NCBI RefSeq assembly: GCF_038900095.1
Contig: NZ_JBBMQQ010000009.1
Span: 62,001-126,000, forward strand
DNA from: Hoeflea sp038900095
GTDB lineage: Bacteria; Pseudomonadota; Alphaproteobacteria; Rhizobiales; Rhizobiaceae
Direction of reading: 5' to 3'
DNA length: 64,000 nucleotides
The notes below the pieces were generated by a model. That model was not told where the DNA came from and made no database searches. It saw only the letters and a program-made list of their open reading frames with translations. A program made the position numbers and the translations under genes. Positions 36,287 through 44,860 of the stretch are shown here, piece after piece (within the stretch, counting starts at the first letter, position 1; each line of letters begins with the position of its first letter).

Positions 36287-36964
36287 ATGAAAATCCTGAT
36301 GGTACTTACCTCGCACGACAAGCTTGGCGATACGGGCGAAAAAACCGGCTTTTGGCTGGAGGAATTCGCTGCTCCCTATTACGTCCTGAAGGACGCCGGG
36401 GCCGATGTCGTTCTCGCCTCACCAAAAGGTGGTCAGCCGCCGATCGATCCCAAGAGCGATGCGGACGACGCCCAGACTGACGCCACCAAGCGTTTCAAGG
36501 CCGACGCTGCGGCGCAGCAGGCGCTGGCTCAGACCACCAAACTTTCCGGTATTGACGCCGACGGCTTCGACGCCATCTTCTATCCCGGCGGTCACGGTCC
36601 GCTCTGGGATCTCGCCGTTGATGCCGACAGCAAGCGCCTGATCGAAGCCTTCGCAGGCTCGGACAAACCGGTCGGTGCAGTGTGCCATGCACCCGCCGTG
36701 TTCAAATCTACAATGGGTGCCGACGGCAAGCCACTGGTTTCGGGCAAGCGGGTGACCGGTTTCACAAACACCGAAGAAGATGCTGTGGGCCTGACCAAGG
36801 TGGTTCCGTTTCTGGTCGAAGACATGCTCAAGCAGAACGGCGGACACTATGAGAAGGGTGACGACTGGGCCTCTTTCGTTCTGACCGATGGCAAACTTGT
36901 AACCGGCCAGAACCCCGCCTCCTCGGAAGAAGCGGCCAAGGCGCTGCTGACGCTGTTGAAATAG
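36287..36964 (+). CDS. DJ-1/PfpI (type 1 glutamine amidotransferase-like) protein
   Basis: The 225-residue protein has the DJ-1/PfpI fold. The nucleophile elbow is AVCHAP, with Cys near residue 132, and an acidic partner is likely in the N-terminal GEKTGFWLEE segment. FYPGGHGPLWDL and the long insert rich in Asp/Ala/Lys resemble the HchA/Hsp31-like and ThiJ class-I-GATase proteins linked to glyoxal detoxification or protein deglycation. No signal peptide is seen. It is a single gene, convergent with the YegD-like gene, and a hairpin lies between them. The exact reaction is not decided by sequence. Confidence 0.9.
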   Translation: MKILMVLTSHDKLGDTGEKTGFWLEEFAAPYYVLKDAGADVVLASPKGGQPPIDPKSDADDAQTDATKRFKADAAAQQALAQTTKLSGIDADGFDAIFYPGGHGPLWDLAVDADSKRLIEAFAGSDKPVGAVCHAPAVFKSTMGADGKPLVSGKRVTGFTNTEEDAVGLTKVVPFLVEDMLKQNGGHYEKGDDWASFVLTDGKLVTGQNPASSEEAAKALLTLLK

Positions 36965-36980
36965 GCTTTTGGGTAACAAG

Positions 36981-37007
36981 GCGATATGGGGTTCTGCCCC
37001 ATATCGC
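36981..37007. terminator. Hairpin between convergent PfpI-like and YegD-like genes
   Basis: A perfect 11-base stem (GCGATATGGGG / CCCCATATCGC) with a TTCTG loop lies 17 bases after the PfpI-like stop. There is no T run on either side, so it could be a weak terminator or an RNA 3'-end stabiliser shared by both genes. Confidence 0.5.
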
Positions 37008-37143
37008 TCACCGGTATTCCCGGGGCCGGCCCTTGCGGCGATGCGCGGCGCCCACTCCGGCCCGGATCATGGCGAGCCTCCAAGGAACACCGACATCCTG
37101 GAGGCGGGACACACACATCACCACCAACCGGTGCCCCTTCCCG

Positions 37144-38448
37144 TCACGCGGTCACAGGCACGGTCCATTGGTCGATATCGTCACGTTCGCCGATCAGCGC
37201 CAGGCCATGGGCGATCGAGATCAGTTCGCCACCGGTCTCGATGCGGTCAGCGGCAAAGCGCTCTGAAAAGATGCGGCGGACAGCGGGCACGAACGACGTG
37301 CCGCCGGTGAGGAAGACCTTGTCGACCGAGCCCGCGGCCGTGCCTGTCTTTTCCAGCACATCGTCGAGCGCTCCGGTGATGCTGGCAAGGTCAGCCGCGA
37401 TCCAGGTTTCGAAATGCTGCCGCTTGACTGTTTTTTCTCCAGCCTTGCCGAGCGCTGAAAAGTGGAACTCGGCTTCCTCTGCCCCTGACAGCGCCATCTT
37501 GGTTGCGGAAACGGCCTGGTGCAGCTGATAACCCTCGTCATGCTCGATCAGGTCAATGAACAGTTCCAGCTTGTCCGGCTCGACGGCCTGGCGGACCAGT
37601 GTCTTGAGGTCGGCATATTCCTTCGTCGTCTTGAAAATCGACAGCTGGTTCCAGCGCGAGAAATTGCGATAGTAGCTGGCCGGAACATCAAGCCGCTTGC
37701 CAAAGCTCTTGAACTGGCTGCCTTTTCCGATTTCGGGCGCTACCAGATGATCGATCATGCGGGCATCGAACTGGTCGCCGGCCACGCCGACACCGGACTG
37801 GCCGACCGGAATGGCGCTGACGCGCCCGGCCCGGGTTTCGAAGCGGATCAGCGAGAAATCGCTGGTGCCACCGCCGAAATCGGCCACCAGAACGGTGGCA
37901 TCGTGGTCGAGATTTTGGGCAAAATAGAAAGCGGCGGCCACCGGTTCATAGACATAATGCAATTCGGGAAAGCCGAGCCGGCCCAGCGCCTCGCTGTAGC
38001 GCCGCATGGCAAGGTCGGCATCCGGGTTCGAGCCGGCGAAATGCACCGGACGCCCGGTGACGATGCGGCTGACCGGTGATGGCCAGTTGTCGCCTGCATA
38101 ATGTTCAAGCCGCTTGAGGAAGACCTCCATCAGGTCCTCGAACTGGAACCGGCGCGCATGCACCATCGTGCCCTGAAACAGCGACGAGGCGGCGAAGGTC
38201 TTGATCGATTGCAGAAAGCGGCAATCACCCGGATTGTCGATGAAAGCACGGATGGCAGCCGCGCCGGCTTCCACCTGAAGCGCACTGGCGCCAAGCTTCG
38301 GATCCTTCATGAAAGACAGCGCGGTGCGCATGGTGTCGCTGGATCCGGTGGGTGAATCGAAGCTGATCGACGCCGTATCCGATCCCTTGTCCAGCTGGGC
38401 GAGAACCGTGTTCGTGGTGCCAAAATCGAGCCCAAGCGCAGTCGCCAT
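37144..38448 (-). CDS. Hsp70-family protein, YegD-like, ATPase domain only
   Basis: The 434-residue product has actin-like ATPase motifs of the Hsp70 superfamily: GLDFGTTNTVL (phosphate 1), VLVADFGGGTSDFSL (phosphate 2) and the adenosine-type VFLTGGTSFVPAVRRIF. It stops after the nucleotide-binding domain and lacks the usual substrate-binding domain and lid, as do E. coli YegD and related short chaperone-like proteins. Function is therefore regulatory or unknown rather than classical DnaK folding. It stands alone, leftward, and convergent with the PfpI-like gene. Confidence 0.9.
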   Translation of the reverse strand: MATALGLDFGTTNTVLAQLDKGSDTASISFDSPTGSSDTMRTALSFMKDPKLGASALQVEAGAAAIRAFIDNPGDCRFLQSIKTFAASSLFQGTMVHARRFQFEDLMEVFLKRLEHYAGDNWPSPVSRIVTGRPVHFAGSNPDADLAMRRYSEALGRLGFPELHYVYEPVAAAFYFAQNLDHDATVLVADFGGGTSDFSLIRFETRAGRVSAIPVGQSGVGVAGDQFDARMIDHLVAPEIGKGSQFKSFGKRLDVPASYYRNFSRWNQLSIFKTTKEYADLKTLVRQAVEPDKLELFIDLIEHDEGYQLHQAVSATKMALSGAEEAEFHFSALGKAGEKTVKRQHFETWIAADLASITGALDDVLEKTGTAAGSVDKVFLTGGTSFVPAVRRIFSERFAADRIETGGELISIAHGLALIGERDDIDQWTVPVTA

Positions 38449-38662
38449 GGCGTTGCTCCAACGTGTTCAGGGGTGAAAGGATGCAGGTCGCGGACGAATG
38501 CCAGGAACCGGAGAGCGGGCCTCATGCCACAGGGCTGCGGCCCAGTCCACCCGTCGGGCGTGCTGTCGTGAGGTCAGCCCTGGCGGAACTGAGCTTCATT
38601 TTGGAATTTGACCGGGCAATCCCGGTGCAGGCTCAGGCCGCATGTGCCGCCAGAGCGCAGAC

Positions 38663-40366
38663 CTATTGTGACGTGTAGCGCGGGTGCTCCAAGGCTTCGA
38701 AACAATCGGTCAGTTCAATACGGGTGAAGCCCTCATAGGCCCTGGCGTAATCCCTGAGCAGTTTCTTGCGGGCAGCGGTTACCGGGCAGGTCGGCAGCAA
38801 GACGATGTCCGTCTGCGACAGCGCCGCGGCTTCCTCATCGGTCAGCGGCAGCACCGCACGGTAGGGATCGCCGCCAATCGAAACGCCCCTCGCCGGCGTG
38901 CGCCCCATCACGGCCGTGATCGGGTTGGCGAAATCGCGCACGTCGATCACCTGGTAGTGGCGGCCTAGCTTGGCTTCGCGCTCGCGGATGGCGTTGATCA
39001 CGTCGTCCATGGTCTTGAGCACGGTGACCTGAAAGCGGTGATCGAAATAGAGCCAATAGGCCGGCAGAATGTTCAAATCGGCGTAGCTCTCATAGGTATC
39101 GCGGCCGTTGGCCAAGACCGGGCGGGCCTTCCCGGCAGCCTCCACCGTCATCGTTTTCGCGCTGAAGCTCATGCTCGGCGGCAAGTTCTCGGTCTCGATC
39201 GGTGCGTCCTTGAGCGACGTGGCTGCGGCACGTGCTGTCGAGTGGAGCATCTTGGTGACTGTCGGCAGCGAGACCAGAGCAATCAGCACGATCAAGGGCG
39301 ACAGCCGCGCCCGCCTTTCGGGCGCAGTGGCGAGAAACAGCACAAGAAGGAATGGCCACACAGATACGAAGGCCGCTCCGCCGTAATTTTGGGATTCGAA
39401 CAGAACATCGGCCATGATCAAGACGGACAGCCAGAGCCAGTCCTGATCGAGGCGATTTGGGACCGGTGTACGGGGATTGTCACGGTCGAATGCCGCAAGC
39501 AGGTTTTGCCCACCCCAGTAGCGGGAAGCAAAGAGGTAGGCGGAAAGCAGCGAGGCGGCGAAGATGACATCGAACCGAGCACTGACCGTGGTGACCAAGT
39601 TCGACAGCAGGATGGAGTCGTTGTTGTCAAACAGCCTGAACACCGAGTGCAGGTAGGCCGACACGGTTCCGGTCATGACTTCCAGGCCGGCAACCAGCGA
39701 CAAGCACAAAGCGGCGACGATGATCGATGTGTAAATGCCGATCCTGCGGGTGAGAACAGCGACGGCGAGGAGCAGCCCGGCGACGGCAAAGCCGTTGATC
39801 TTGACGAAAGCCAGCGTGAGCAACAGCACCGAAACCAGCCCGATCAACGCCGGTTGCGAGCGCACGAAAAACAGCGTGGCAACCAGCAGATAGAGAAGCA
39901 CGGCGCTGTGACGGTTGTAGTAGGCGAAACCATCCACACCGGGAAACGCGTTCCAGGACATGATGTTGAACGGCAGGATGGAGAACATCAGGTAGGGCAA
40001 CAGCAGGGCAAAGGCTGCCACGGCCCCGCGCTCGAGCGCATGGTGGCAAATGACCGCCATCACCGGCAGAGTGACCAGCATCATGCACCACTGAATCACC
40101 AGCGCGACATTGCCATTGGGGAAAAGCGCGCTCAGCAGATCAAACAGAATGTAATTGAGCGGTCCGACCGGCGCATGGAAATCCTTGTTGATCTCCTGCC
40201 CGAGCGAAAGCCGGTGCGCCCCGTCGATGTAAATATAGGTATCCCAGAAACTCTCCCCCAACGGCAATTCCAGGGGGAACATCAAGGAAAGCCCCATCAG
40301 AGCAACAAAAGCCGCGAGGGTTGCGTAAATCAGAAATGCCGGACGACCGATGTGTTCCCGCTTCAA
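38663..40366 (-). CDS. Polytopic membrane protein, GT-C glycosyltransferase-like
   Basis: The 567-residue protein has about ten to eleven hydrophobic segments in its first 370 residues and a soluble C-terminal domain of about 190 residues (from the KMLHSTARAAAT region). An acidic motif in the first external loop (FWDTYIYIDGAHRL) resembles the catalytic Asp loop of GT-C lipid-linked glycosyltransferases, but I see no further diagnostic signature. The C-terminal domain includes TDIVLLPTCPVTAARKKLL and ends with FEALEHPRYTSQ. No polysaccharide genes are adjacent. It is best described as a hypothetical membrane protein, possibly acting on cell-surface sugars. Confidence 0.65.
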   Translation of the reverse strand: MKREHIGRPAFLIYATLAAFVALMGLSLMFPLELPLGESFWDTYIYIDGAHRLSLGQEINKDFHAPVGPLNYILFDLLSALFPNGNVALVIQWCMMLVTLPVMAVICHHALERGAVAAFALLLPYLMFSILPFNIMSWNAFPGVDGFAYYNRHSAVLLYLLVATLFFVRSQPALIGLVSVLLLTLAFVKINGFAVAGLLLAVAVLTRRIGIYTSIIVAALCLSLVAGLEVMTGTVSAYLHSVFRLFDNNDSILLSNLVTTVSARFDVIFAASLLSAYLFASRYWGGQNLLAAFDRDNPRTPVPNRLDQDWLWLSVLIMADVLFESQNYGGAAFVSVWPFLLVLFLATAPERRARLSPLIVLIALVSLPTVTKMLHSTARAAATSLKDAPIETENLPPSMSFSAKTMTVEAAGKARPVLANGRDTYESYADLNILPAYWLYFDHRFQVTVLKTMDDVINAIREREAKLGRHYQVIDVRDFANPITAVMGRTPARGVSIGGDPYRAVLPLTDEEAAALSQTDIVLLPTCPVTAARKKLLRDYARAYEGFTRIELTDCFEALEHPRYTSQ

Positions 40367-40499
40367 AATGACACCAATTCCAAGACTGCACGTTCTGACG
40401 ACAAGGCGCAGGCTGGCGAATATTCATTTCATTTCCATTAAAAGTGGTGTGAACCGGGTGTCACCAGACCTGGCACAAGAAGAGCGCCGTCCAGCTGAA

Positions 40500-40811
40500 T
40501 CAGGCAGAAAACCGGTCGTTCCACAGCGAGATGCGGGCCACATCGCGCCTTTCATACTCCGCGATCGCCGTCTCGATATCGGGCATTTGGGCTGTTTCGC
40601 GGTCTTCGCCTATTTCGATCAGGCGCATCGTATAGCATGCGGTAATTCCGCCCTCGGCCCAACGTTCCTAGAGACGGATCTGGGCATCGGCCGGGTTTCC
40701 ACCGCCGTCGGCAAGCGAATCCGACATGGCCGACTTGGCGATGCGGTTTTTAAGAACAATGCTGCAAGGCAGCCCGAGCGGCTGGAAAAGTTTGTCGGCG
40801 CCCGCGGTCAT
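40500..40811 (-). pseudogene. Remnant of an NADH:flavin oxidoreductase (old yellow enzyme-like)
   Basis: On the minus strand the ATG at 40811 opens MTAGADKLFQPLGLP, and the frame continues with NRIAKSAMSDSLADGGGNP and AQIRL, the N-terminal flavin-binding pattern of NADH:flavin oxidoreductase/NADH oxidase proteins. A TAG at 40668-40670 then interrupts after 47 residues, exactly where homologues have Tyr (LYERWAEGG). The frame goes on with ERWAEGG and then loses similarity, ending at 40500. About 300 residues of the enzyme are missing, so this is a dead fragment from an internal deletion plus a nonsense change. A separate tiny frame from the ATG at 40628 (42 residues) is not excluded. Confidence 0.65.
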
Positions 40812-40842
40812 CGATTACTGTCCTTGAGGCCGCTGAGCATAC

Positions 40843-41664
40843 CTACTGTTCAACGCAGGGCTGCGGCTCGTACATGTCGAGCTGGGCAAGCTGGCCTTCC
40901 AGCACGAAGTCGCCGTAATCCATGGTAAGATCGCGGGTGACGCCATTTTCGTAGAGCTTGAAGGCTATCGAGTAGACCGGCAGTCCGTCGCCTTCGGCGT
41001 TTTCCTCGAAATAGGACATCGAGACCGGCCAGTAGGCATCATCGGCCAGTTCGCCGGCGCGCTTGGCCTCGGGGTCGTTTTTGCCGGCCTTCTGCTTTTC
41101 ACCCAGGATGGTGGTGGTGATCATCGCCTTGTCGCCGGCATCGGAGCCGTCATAAATGCGCGATTCATAAAACCGCTCGCCGTCGCGGGCCTTGTCGATC
41201 AGCTCGATCATGTGTTCGGTGGGAAAATGCGCCATGGAGATATCGAGCGCGAGCTTGTCAGGGCGTTCGAGAGCGACAGACAGGCCATCGCCCTTCACTT
41301 CCGCCGAACCACGAACTTCATGGTCAAGCTTCTGATCGACGAAAGACCGGGTGACGAAACGGAAAATGCCCTTGCGGATGTCCTCGAACGTCGTGGTCTG
41401 CTGGTCGGTCAGCCGGGAATCCTCGCCGGTGGAAATCTCGGTAACGAAGCGGAAGCTGACGGTGTAGCCCTCGCAGGCCGAGCCGCCGAATTCATAGACC
41501 ATGCGTCCGACCATTCCGGAGATACCGGAGCGCTCCGAGGCCTCCTTGAGCGAAAGATCATAGACCGCGCGATGGGCGGCAAGCCCCCCGGCTCCCGCTG
41601 CGGGCGCGGCTTGCACCGATGTGGCCGCCAATACGGCAAATGATGCAATTGCGAGCATGCGCAT
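40843..41664 (-). CDS. eipB: Cell envelope integrity protein EipB (DUF1849)
   Basis: EipB is a periplasmic beta-spiral protein needed for envelope integrity in Brucella and relatives. The 273-residue product has a signal peptide (cleavage near VQA-APA, residue 19-20), then the DUF1849 start GLAAHRAVYDLSLKEAS. Cys64 (SACEGY) and Cys270 (QPCVEQ) correspond to the conserved disulphide pair. AGGAG lies eight bases before the ATG. It is divergent from the RidA-like gene, with 125 bases between them that must hold both promoters. The family call is strong by overall pattern. Confidence 0.92.
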   Translation of the reverse strand: MRMLAIASFAVLAATSVQAAPAAGAGGLAAHRAVYDLSLKEASERSGISGMVGRMVYEFGGSACEGYTVSFRFVTEISTGEDSRLTDQQTTTFEDIRKGIFRFVTRSFVDQKLDHEVRGSAEVKGDGLSVALERPDKLALDISMAHFPTEHMIELIDKARDGERFYESRIYDGSDAGDKAMITTTILGEKQKAGKNDPEAKRAGELADDAYWPVSMSYFEENAEGDGLPVYSIAFKLYENGVTRDLTMDYGDFVLEGQLAQLDMYEPQPCVEQ

Positions 41665-41789
41665 CCGGTTTTCTCCTGTCGAATCCTGAGCTGATGTTAT
41701 ATGACCAGAGGTGGCAAAAGCGAGGCGGAACTTTCATGAACCGCCAATTCGTTCGAGCAACCCTAACAGAGCCGATCTTGGAGCCTTTG

Positions 41790-42257
41790 ATGACCGACAC
41801 GATAGAATCACGCCTGGCAGCCAGCAACATTGTGCTTCCGGAGGCCGCAGCACCGGCCGCCAATTACCTGCCTTACGTCATTACCGGCAACCTGCTGTTC
41901 ATTTCAGGCCAGTTGCCGATGGAAAACGGGGCCATTGCCGTCAAGGGCCTGCTAGGCCGCGATGTCGATGTGGCGGCGGGACAAAGGGCAGCGGAACTGT
42001 GCGCCATCAACATCCTGGCGCAGACCAAGGCCGCGCTTGGCGGCGATCTCGAGCGCATTGTCCGGCTGGTCAAGCTGAGCGGCTATGTCGCATCCGAGCC
42101 CAACTTCACCGACCAGCACCTGGTCATCAACGGCGCATCCAACCTGATCGCAAACCTGCTTGGCGAGCGCGGCAAGCATGCCCGTGCCGCTGTCGGCATG
42201 GCCTGCCTGCCGCTCAATGCAGCGGTTGAAATCGACGCCGTGATCGAGATCGGATGA
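41790..42257 (+). CDS. RidA/YjgF-family protein
   Basis: RidA-family proteins hydrolyse reactive enamine/imine intermediates released by PLP enzymes, protecting metabolism. The ATG at 41790 follows GGAG by about seven bases and gives 155 residues; longer in-frame starts overlap eipB and were rejected. It has the family opening around LPYVITGNLLFISGQLP and the end motif GMACLPLNAAVEIDAVIEI. The classical Arg of the RidA active site is not visible in the C-terminal motif (CLPLNA instead of LP-x-A-x-VEI with Arg nearby), so it may belong to another subgroup. It begins a plus-strand run with the GDPD gene seven bases downstream. Confidence 0.88.
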   Translation: MTDTIESRLAASNIVLPEAAAPAANYLPYVITGNLLFISGQLPMENGAIAVKGLLGRDVDVAAGQRAAELCAINILAQTKAALGGDLERIVRLVKLSGYVASEPNFTDQHLVINGASNLIANLLGERGKHARAAVGMACLPLNAAVEIDAVIEIG

Positions 42258-42264
42258 TACCGGC

Positions 42265-43002
42265 ATGACCCAGTTCACCCCCGAGCTCAGCTGGCTGATC
42301 AACCGCCCCATCGCCCACCGCGGTTATCACGACATGAACAAGACCGTCTGGGAGAACACGCCGAGTGCATTCCAGCGGGCAATCGACGCCGGCTACGCGA
42401 TTGAATGCGACATCCACATTGCCGCCGATGGCGTGCCGGTGGTGTTTCACGATGACGATCTGGAGCGGCTTTGCGGACTTCGCGGCGATGTCCGGGCGCG
42501 TACCTCTCAGGAACTGGGACAGCTGACGGTTGGCGGTACGGCCGACAGGATCCCGTCATTGCCGCAGCTGTTCAAACAGGTGGCGGGCAAGGTGCCGCTG
42601 GTCATCGAGCTAAAGGGACGTCCCGGCGATGATGACGGTTTTGCCGATGCCGTAGTCGAGTGCCTGGAAAGCTATGACGGGCCTGTGGCGCTGATGAGCT
42701 TTGACCACGCGCTTCTGCGCGACCTCAAGGCGAGTGGCGCGCCCTGCCCGCTCGGCCTGACCGCGGAAGGCGTCAAGCCCGAGGCTTTCTTCGTGCACGA
42801 AGAGGCCATGCAGCAGGGTCTCAACTTCATCTCCTACTGCGTGCATCATCTGCCCAATGCCTTTATCGAGGCGCAACGGGCGCAGGGTGTACCGATCATC
42901 ACCTGGACGGTGCGGGATGCAGAAGCGCGCGAGAAAACCAGGCTCCATGCCGATCAGATGACCTTCGAAGGCTTCGATCCGGACAGCCTGGAAGAGGATT
43001 GA
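42265..43002 (+). CDS. Glycerophosphodiester phosphodiesterase
   Basis: This cytoplasmic enzyme class (UgpQ-like) splits deacylated phospholipid headgroups into glycerol-3-phosphate and an alcohol. The 245-residue TIM-barrel protein shows IAHRGYHDMNK (catalytic His18), ENTPSAFQRAI, ECDIHIAADGVPVVFHDDDLERL (Glu47, Asp49, His62) and LVIELKG. There is no signal peptide. The start lies seven bases after the RidA-like stop, so the two genes are co-transcribed. Confidence 0.94.
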   Translation: MTQFTPELSWLINRPIAHRGYHDMNKTVWENTPSAFQRAIDAGYAIECDIHIAADGVPVVFHDDDLERLCGLRGDVRARTSQELGQLTVGGTADRIPSLPQLFKQVAGKVPLVIELKGRPGDDDGFADAVVECLESYDGPVALMSFDHALLRDLKASGAPCPLGLTAEGVKPEAFFVHEEAMQQGLNFISYCVHHLPNAFIEAQRAQGVPIITWTVRDAEAREKTRLHADQMTFEGFDPDSLEED

Positions 43003-43080
43003 CCTTGTTAATCCGGCCGGCGTTCATAAGTTGATGGGCAGAGTTTTAGCGGGCAAAAGCCCTCTGTCGGGCGGAGTCGC

Positions 43081-44319
43081 ATGACGATTGACAACACTGA
43101 TTACACGCTGACCACCGTTGAAGGCATGACTGCCGTCACGGCCGAGGAATGGAGCAGGCTTGGCGGGGCTTCGCGCAGTTCGCAATCGACTGCAGATGCC
43201 TCACAGGCAGAGTCGGGTATCATCTATAACCCGTTTGTCAGCCACGCTTTTCTGTCATCGCTTGAGGATTCGGGTTCCGTCTCCGGGCAGACCGGATGGT
43301 TGCCCCGCCACGTCGTTTTGCGGGCGCCGGACGGATCGCTTGAAGGCGCAATGCCCGCCTATATCAAGAGCCATTCGATGGGCGAATACGTGTTCGACCA
43401 TGCCTGGGCCGATGCATTCGAACGCGCCGGCGGACGCTACTATCCCAAGCTGCAGTGTTCGGCACCGTTCACACCGGCGACCGGGCCACGGCTGATGGTG
43501 CTCCCCGGTGCGGGCGAGGAAAGCCGCCGACAGGCGCTGGCAGCAGGCGGGCGATCATTGTGCACCCAGCTCGGCCTGTCCTCGGTGCATGCCACCTTCG
43601 TGCCCGAGAGCGAAATCCCGGCATTTGAGGCCGAGGGTTACCTGCATCGCACCGATCAGCAGTTCCACTTCCAGAACACCGGTTACACGAGCTATGGCGA
43701 CTTTCTCGACACGTTGGCATCGCGCAAGCGCAAGCAGCTCAGGAAGGAACGCAAGGCTGCACTCGAAAACGGCATAAGCATCGAATGGCTGACCGGCGCG
43801 GATCTGACGGAAAGCGTCTGGGATATCTTCTACGAATTCTATATCGACACCGGCGGGCGGAAATGGGGCCGGCCGTATCTCACGCGCCAGTTCTTCTCGC
43901 TGATCGGCGAACGCATGGCCGAGGACGTGCTCCTGGTGATGGCCCGGCGCGAAGGCCGGTTTGTCGCCGGCGCGATCAATTTCATCGGCGGCGACTGCCT
44001 TTATGGCCGGCACTGGGGCTGCGTCGAGGATCATCCGTTCCTGCATTTCGAGGTCTGCTATCATCAGGCAATCGATTTCGCCATCGCCAAGGGGCTGGCG
44101 CGGGTCGAGGCGGGCGCGCAGGGCGAACACAAGCTGGCGCGCGGCTACCTGCCGGCAACCACGCATTCGGCACATTACATCGATCATCCCGGGCTCCGCC
44201 GCGCTGTGGCCGACTATCTCGAACGGGAGCGGCGCGACGTCGAGCACATCGGCCAGGTGCTGAGCGAACATGGCCCCTTCCGCAAGGGCGGCAGCACACC
44301 CGTGGAGAGTGACGGCTGA
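43081..44319 (+). CDS. GNAT/FemAB-like acyltransferase (DUF482, COG3146)
   Basis: The 412-residue protein matches the DUF482 family of GNAT/FemAB-like proteins: NPFVSHAFLSSLEDSG near the start, FEWEG-type segments replaced here by KLQCSAPFTPATGPRLM, then FHFQNTGYTSYGDFLDTLASRKRKQLRKER and a C-terminal GAQGEHKLARGY. The family is sometimes labelled peptidoglycan biosynthesis, but substrates are unproven. GGCGGAG sits six bases before the ATG. It follows the GDPD gene by 78 bases and may belong to the same transcript. Confidence 0.88.
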   Translation: MTIDNTDYTLTTVEGMTAVTAEEWSRLGGASRSSQSTADASQAESGIIYNPFVSHAFLSSLEDSGSVSGQTGWLPRHVVLRAPDGSLEGAMPAYIKSHSMGEYVFDHAWADAFERAGGRYYPKLQCSAPFTPATGPRLMVLPGAGEESRRQALAAGGRSLCTQLGLSSVHATFVPESEIPAFEAEGYLHRTDQQFHFQNTGYTSYGDFLDTLASRKRKQLRKERKAALENGISIEWLTGADLTESVWDIFYEFYIDTGGRKWGRPYLTRQFFSLIGERMAEDVLLVMARREGRFVAGAINFIGGDCLYGRHWGCVEDHPFLHFEVCYHQAIDFAIAKGLARVEAGAQGEHKLARGYLPATTHSAHYIDHPGLRRAVADYLERERRDVEHIGQVLSEHGPFRKGGSTPVESDG

Positions 44320-44396
44320 CGACACGAAGCCTGTCCCTTGACCCCTGCCCCGGGGTAGATACAAACATGTCTGATTGATCAAACGGAGACACACCG

Positions 44397-44825
44397 ATGA
44401 CCGCGCCCCATTATGACGACAGCAATGTGTTTGCGAAAATCCTGCGTGGCGAGCTGCCGGCAGAGCGTCTTTATGAGGATGAACACACGCTGGCGATCAT
44501 GGACATCATGCCACGTGGCGACGGGCATTGCCTGGTGATCCCAAAGGCGGCCGCCCGCAACATTCTCGATGTCGAACTCGACAGCCTGTCTCGGGTGATG
44601 GCGACGACGCAAAAGATGGCACGGGCCGTGATGACGGCTTTTGGTGCAGATGGCGTGACCATCCAGCAGTTCAACGAGAGCGCAGGCGGCCAGGTGGTGT
44701 TTCACCTGCATGTGCATGTGATCCCGCGGTTTGACGGTGTCGCAATGAAGCCGCACACCGGCACGATGGAAGACGGCGCAGTCCTCAAGGCCAATGCCGA
44801 CAAAATCCGCGCGGCGCTGGACTGA
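44397..44825 (+). CDS. HIT-family nucleotide-binding protein
   Basis: The 142-residue protein is a HIT hydrolase, a class acting on dinucleotide polyphosphates or nucleotide phosphoramidates. The histidine triad HLHVHVIP (His103, 105, 107) is intact, and the N-terminal FAKILRGELPAERLYED segment is typical of the HinT-like branch. It follows the GNAT-like gene by 77 bases and converges with the SHOCT-domain gene only 35 bases further on. Confidence 0.95.
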   Translation: MTAPHYDDSNVFAKILRGELPAERLYEDEHTLAIMDIMPRGDGHCLVIPKAAARNILDVELDSLSRVMATTQKMARAVMTAFGADGVTIQQFNESAGGQVVFHLHVHVIPRFDGVAMKPHTGTMEDGAVLKANADKIRAALD

Positions 44826-44860
44826 GACCGTGGCCGCGGCTTGATTTCATCCGTCCGGAA

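Noticed and set aside
39385..39400. GGATTCGAAC resembling a tRNA T-arm
   Set aside because: It lies inside the coding sequence of the membrane protein and no tRNA arms or acceptor stem can be folded around it.
39038..40441. Plus-strand frame of 467 codons opposite the GT-C-like gene
   Set aside because: Gln/Asp/Arg-rich antisense noise; the minus strand encodes a clean polytopic protein.
40598..40628. Independent 42-residue gene starting at 40628 on the minus strand
   Set aside because: It is in frame with the flavin oxidoreductase remnant and has no good ribosome site, so it is better explained as the rest of the decayed frame, though not fully excluded.
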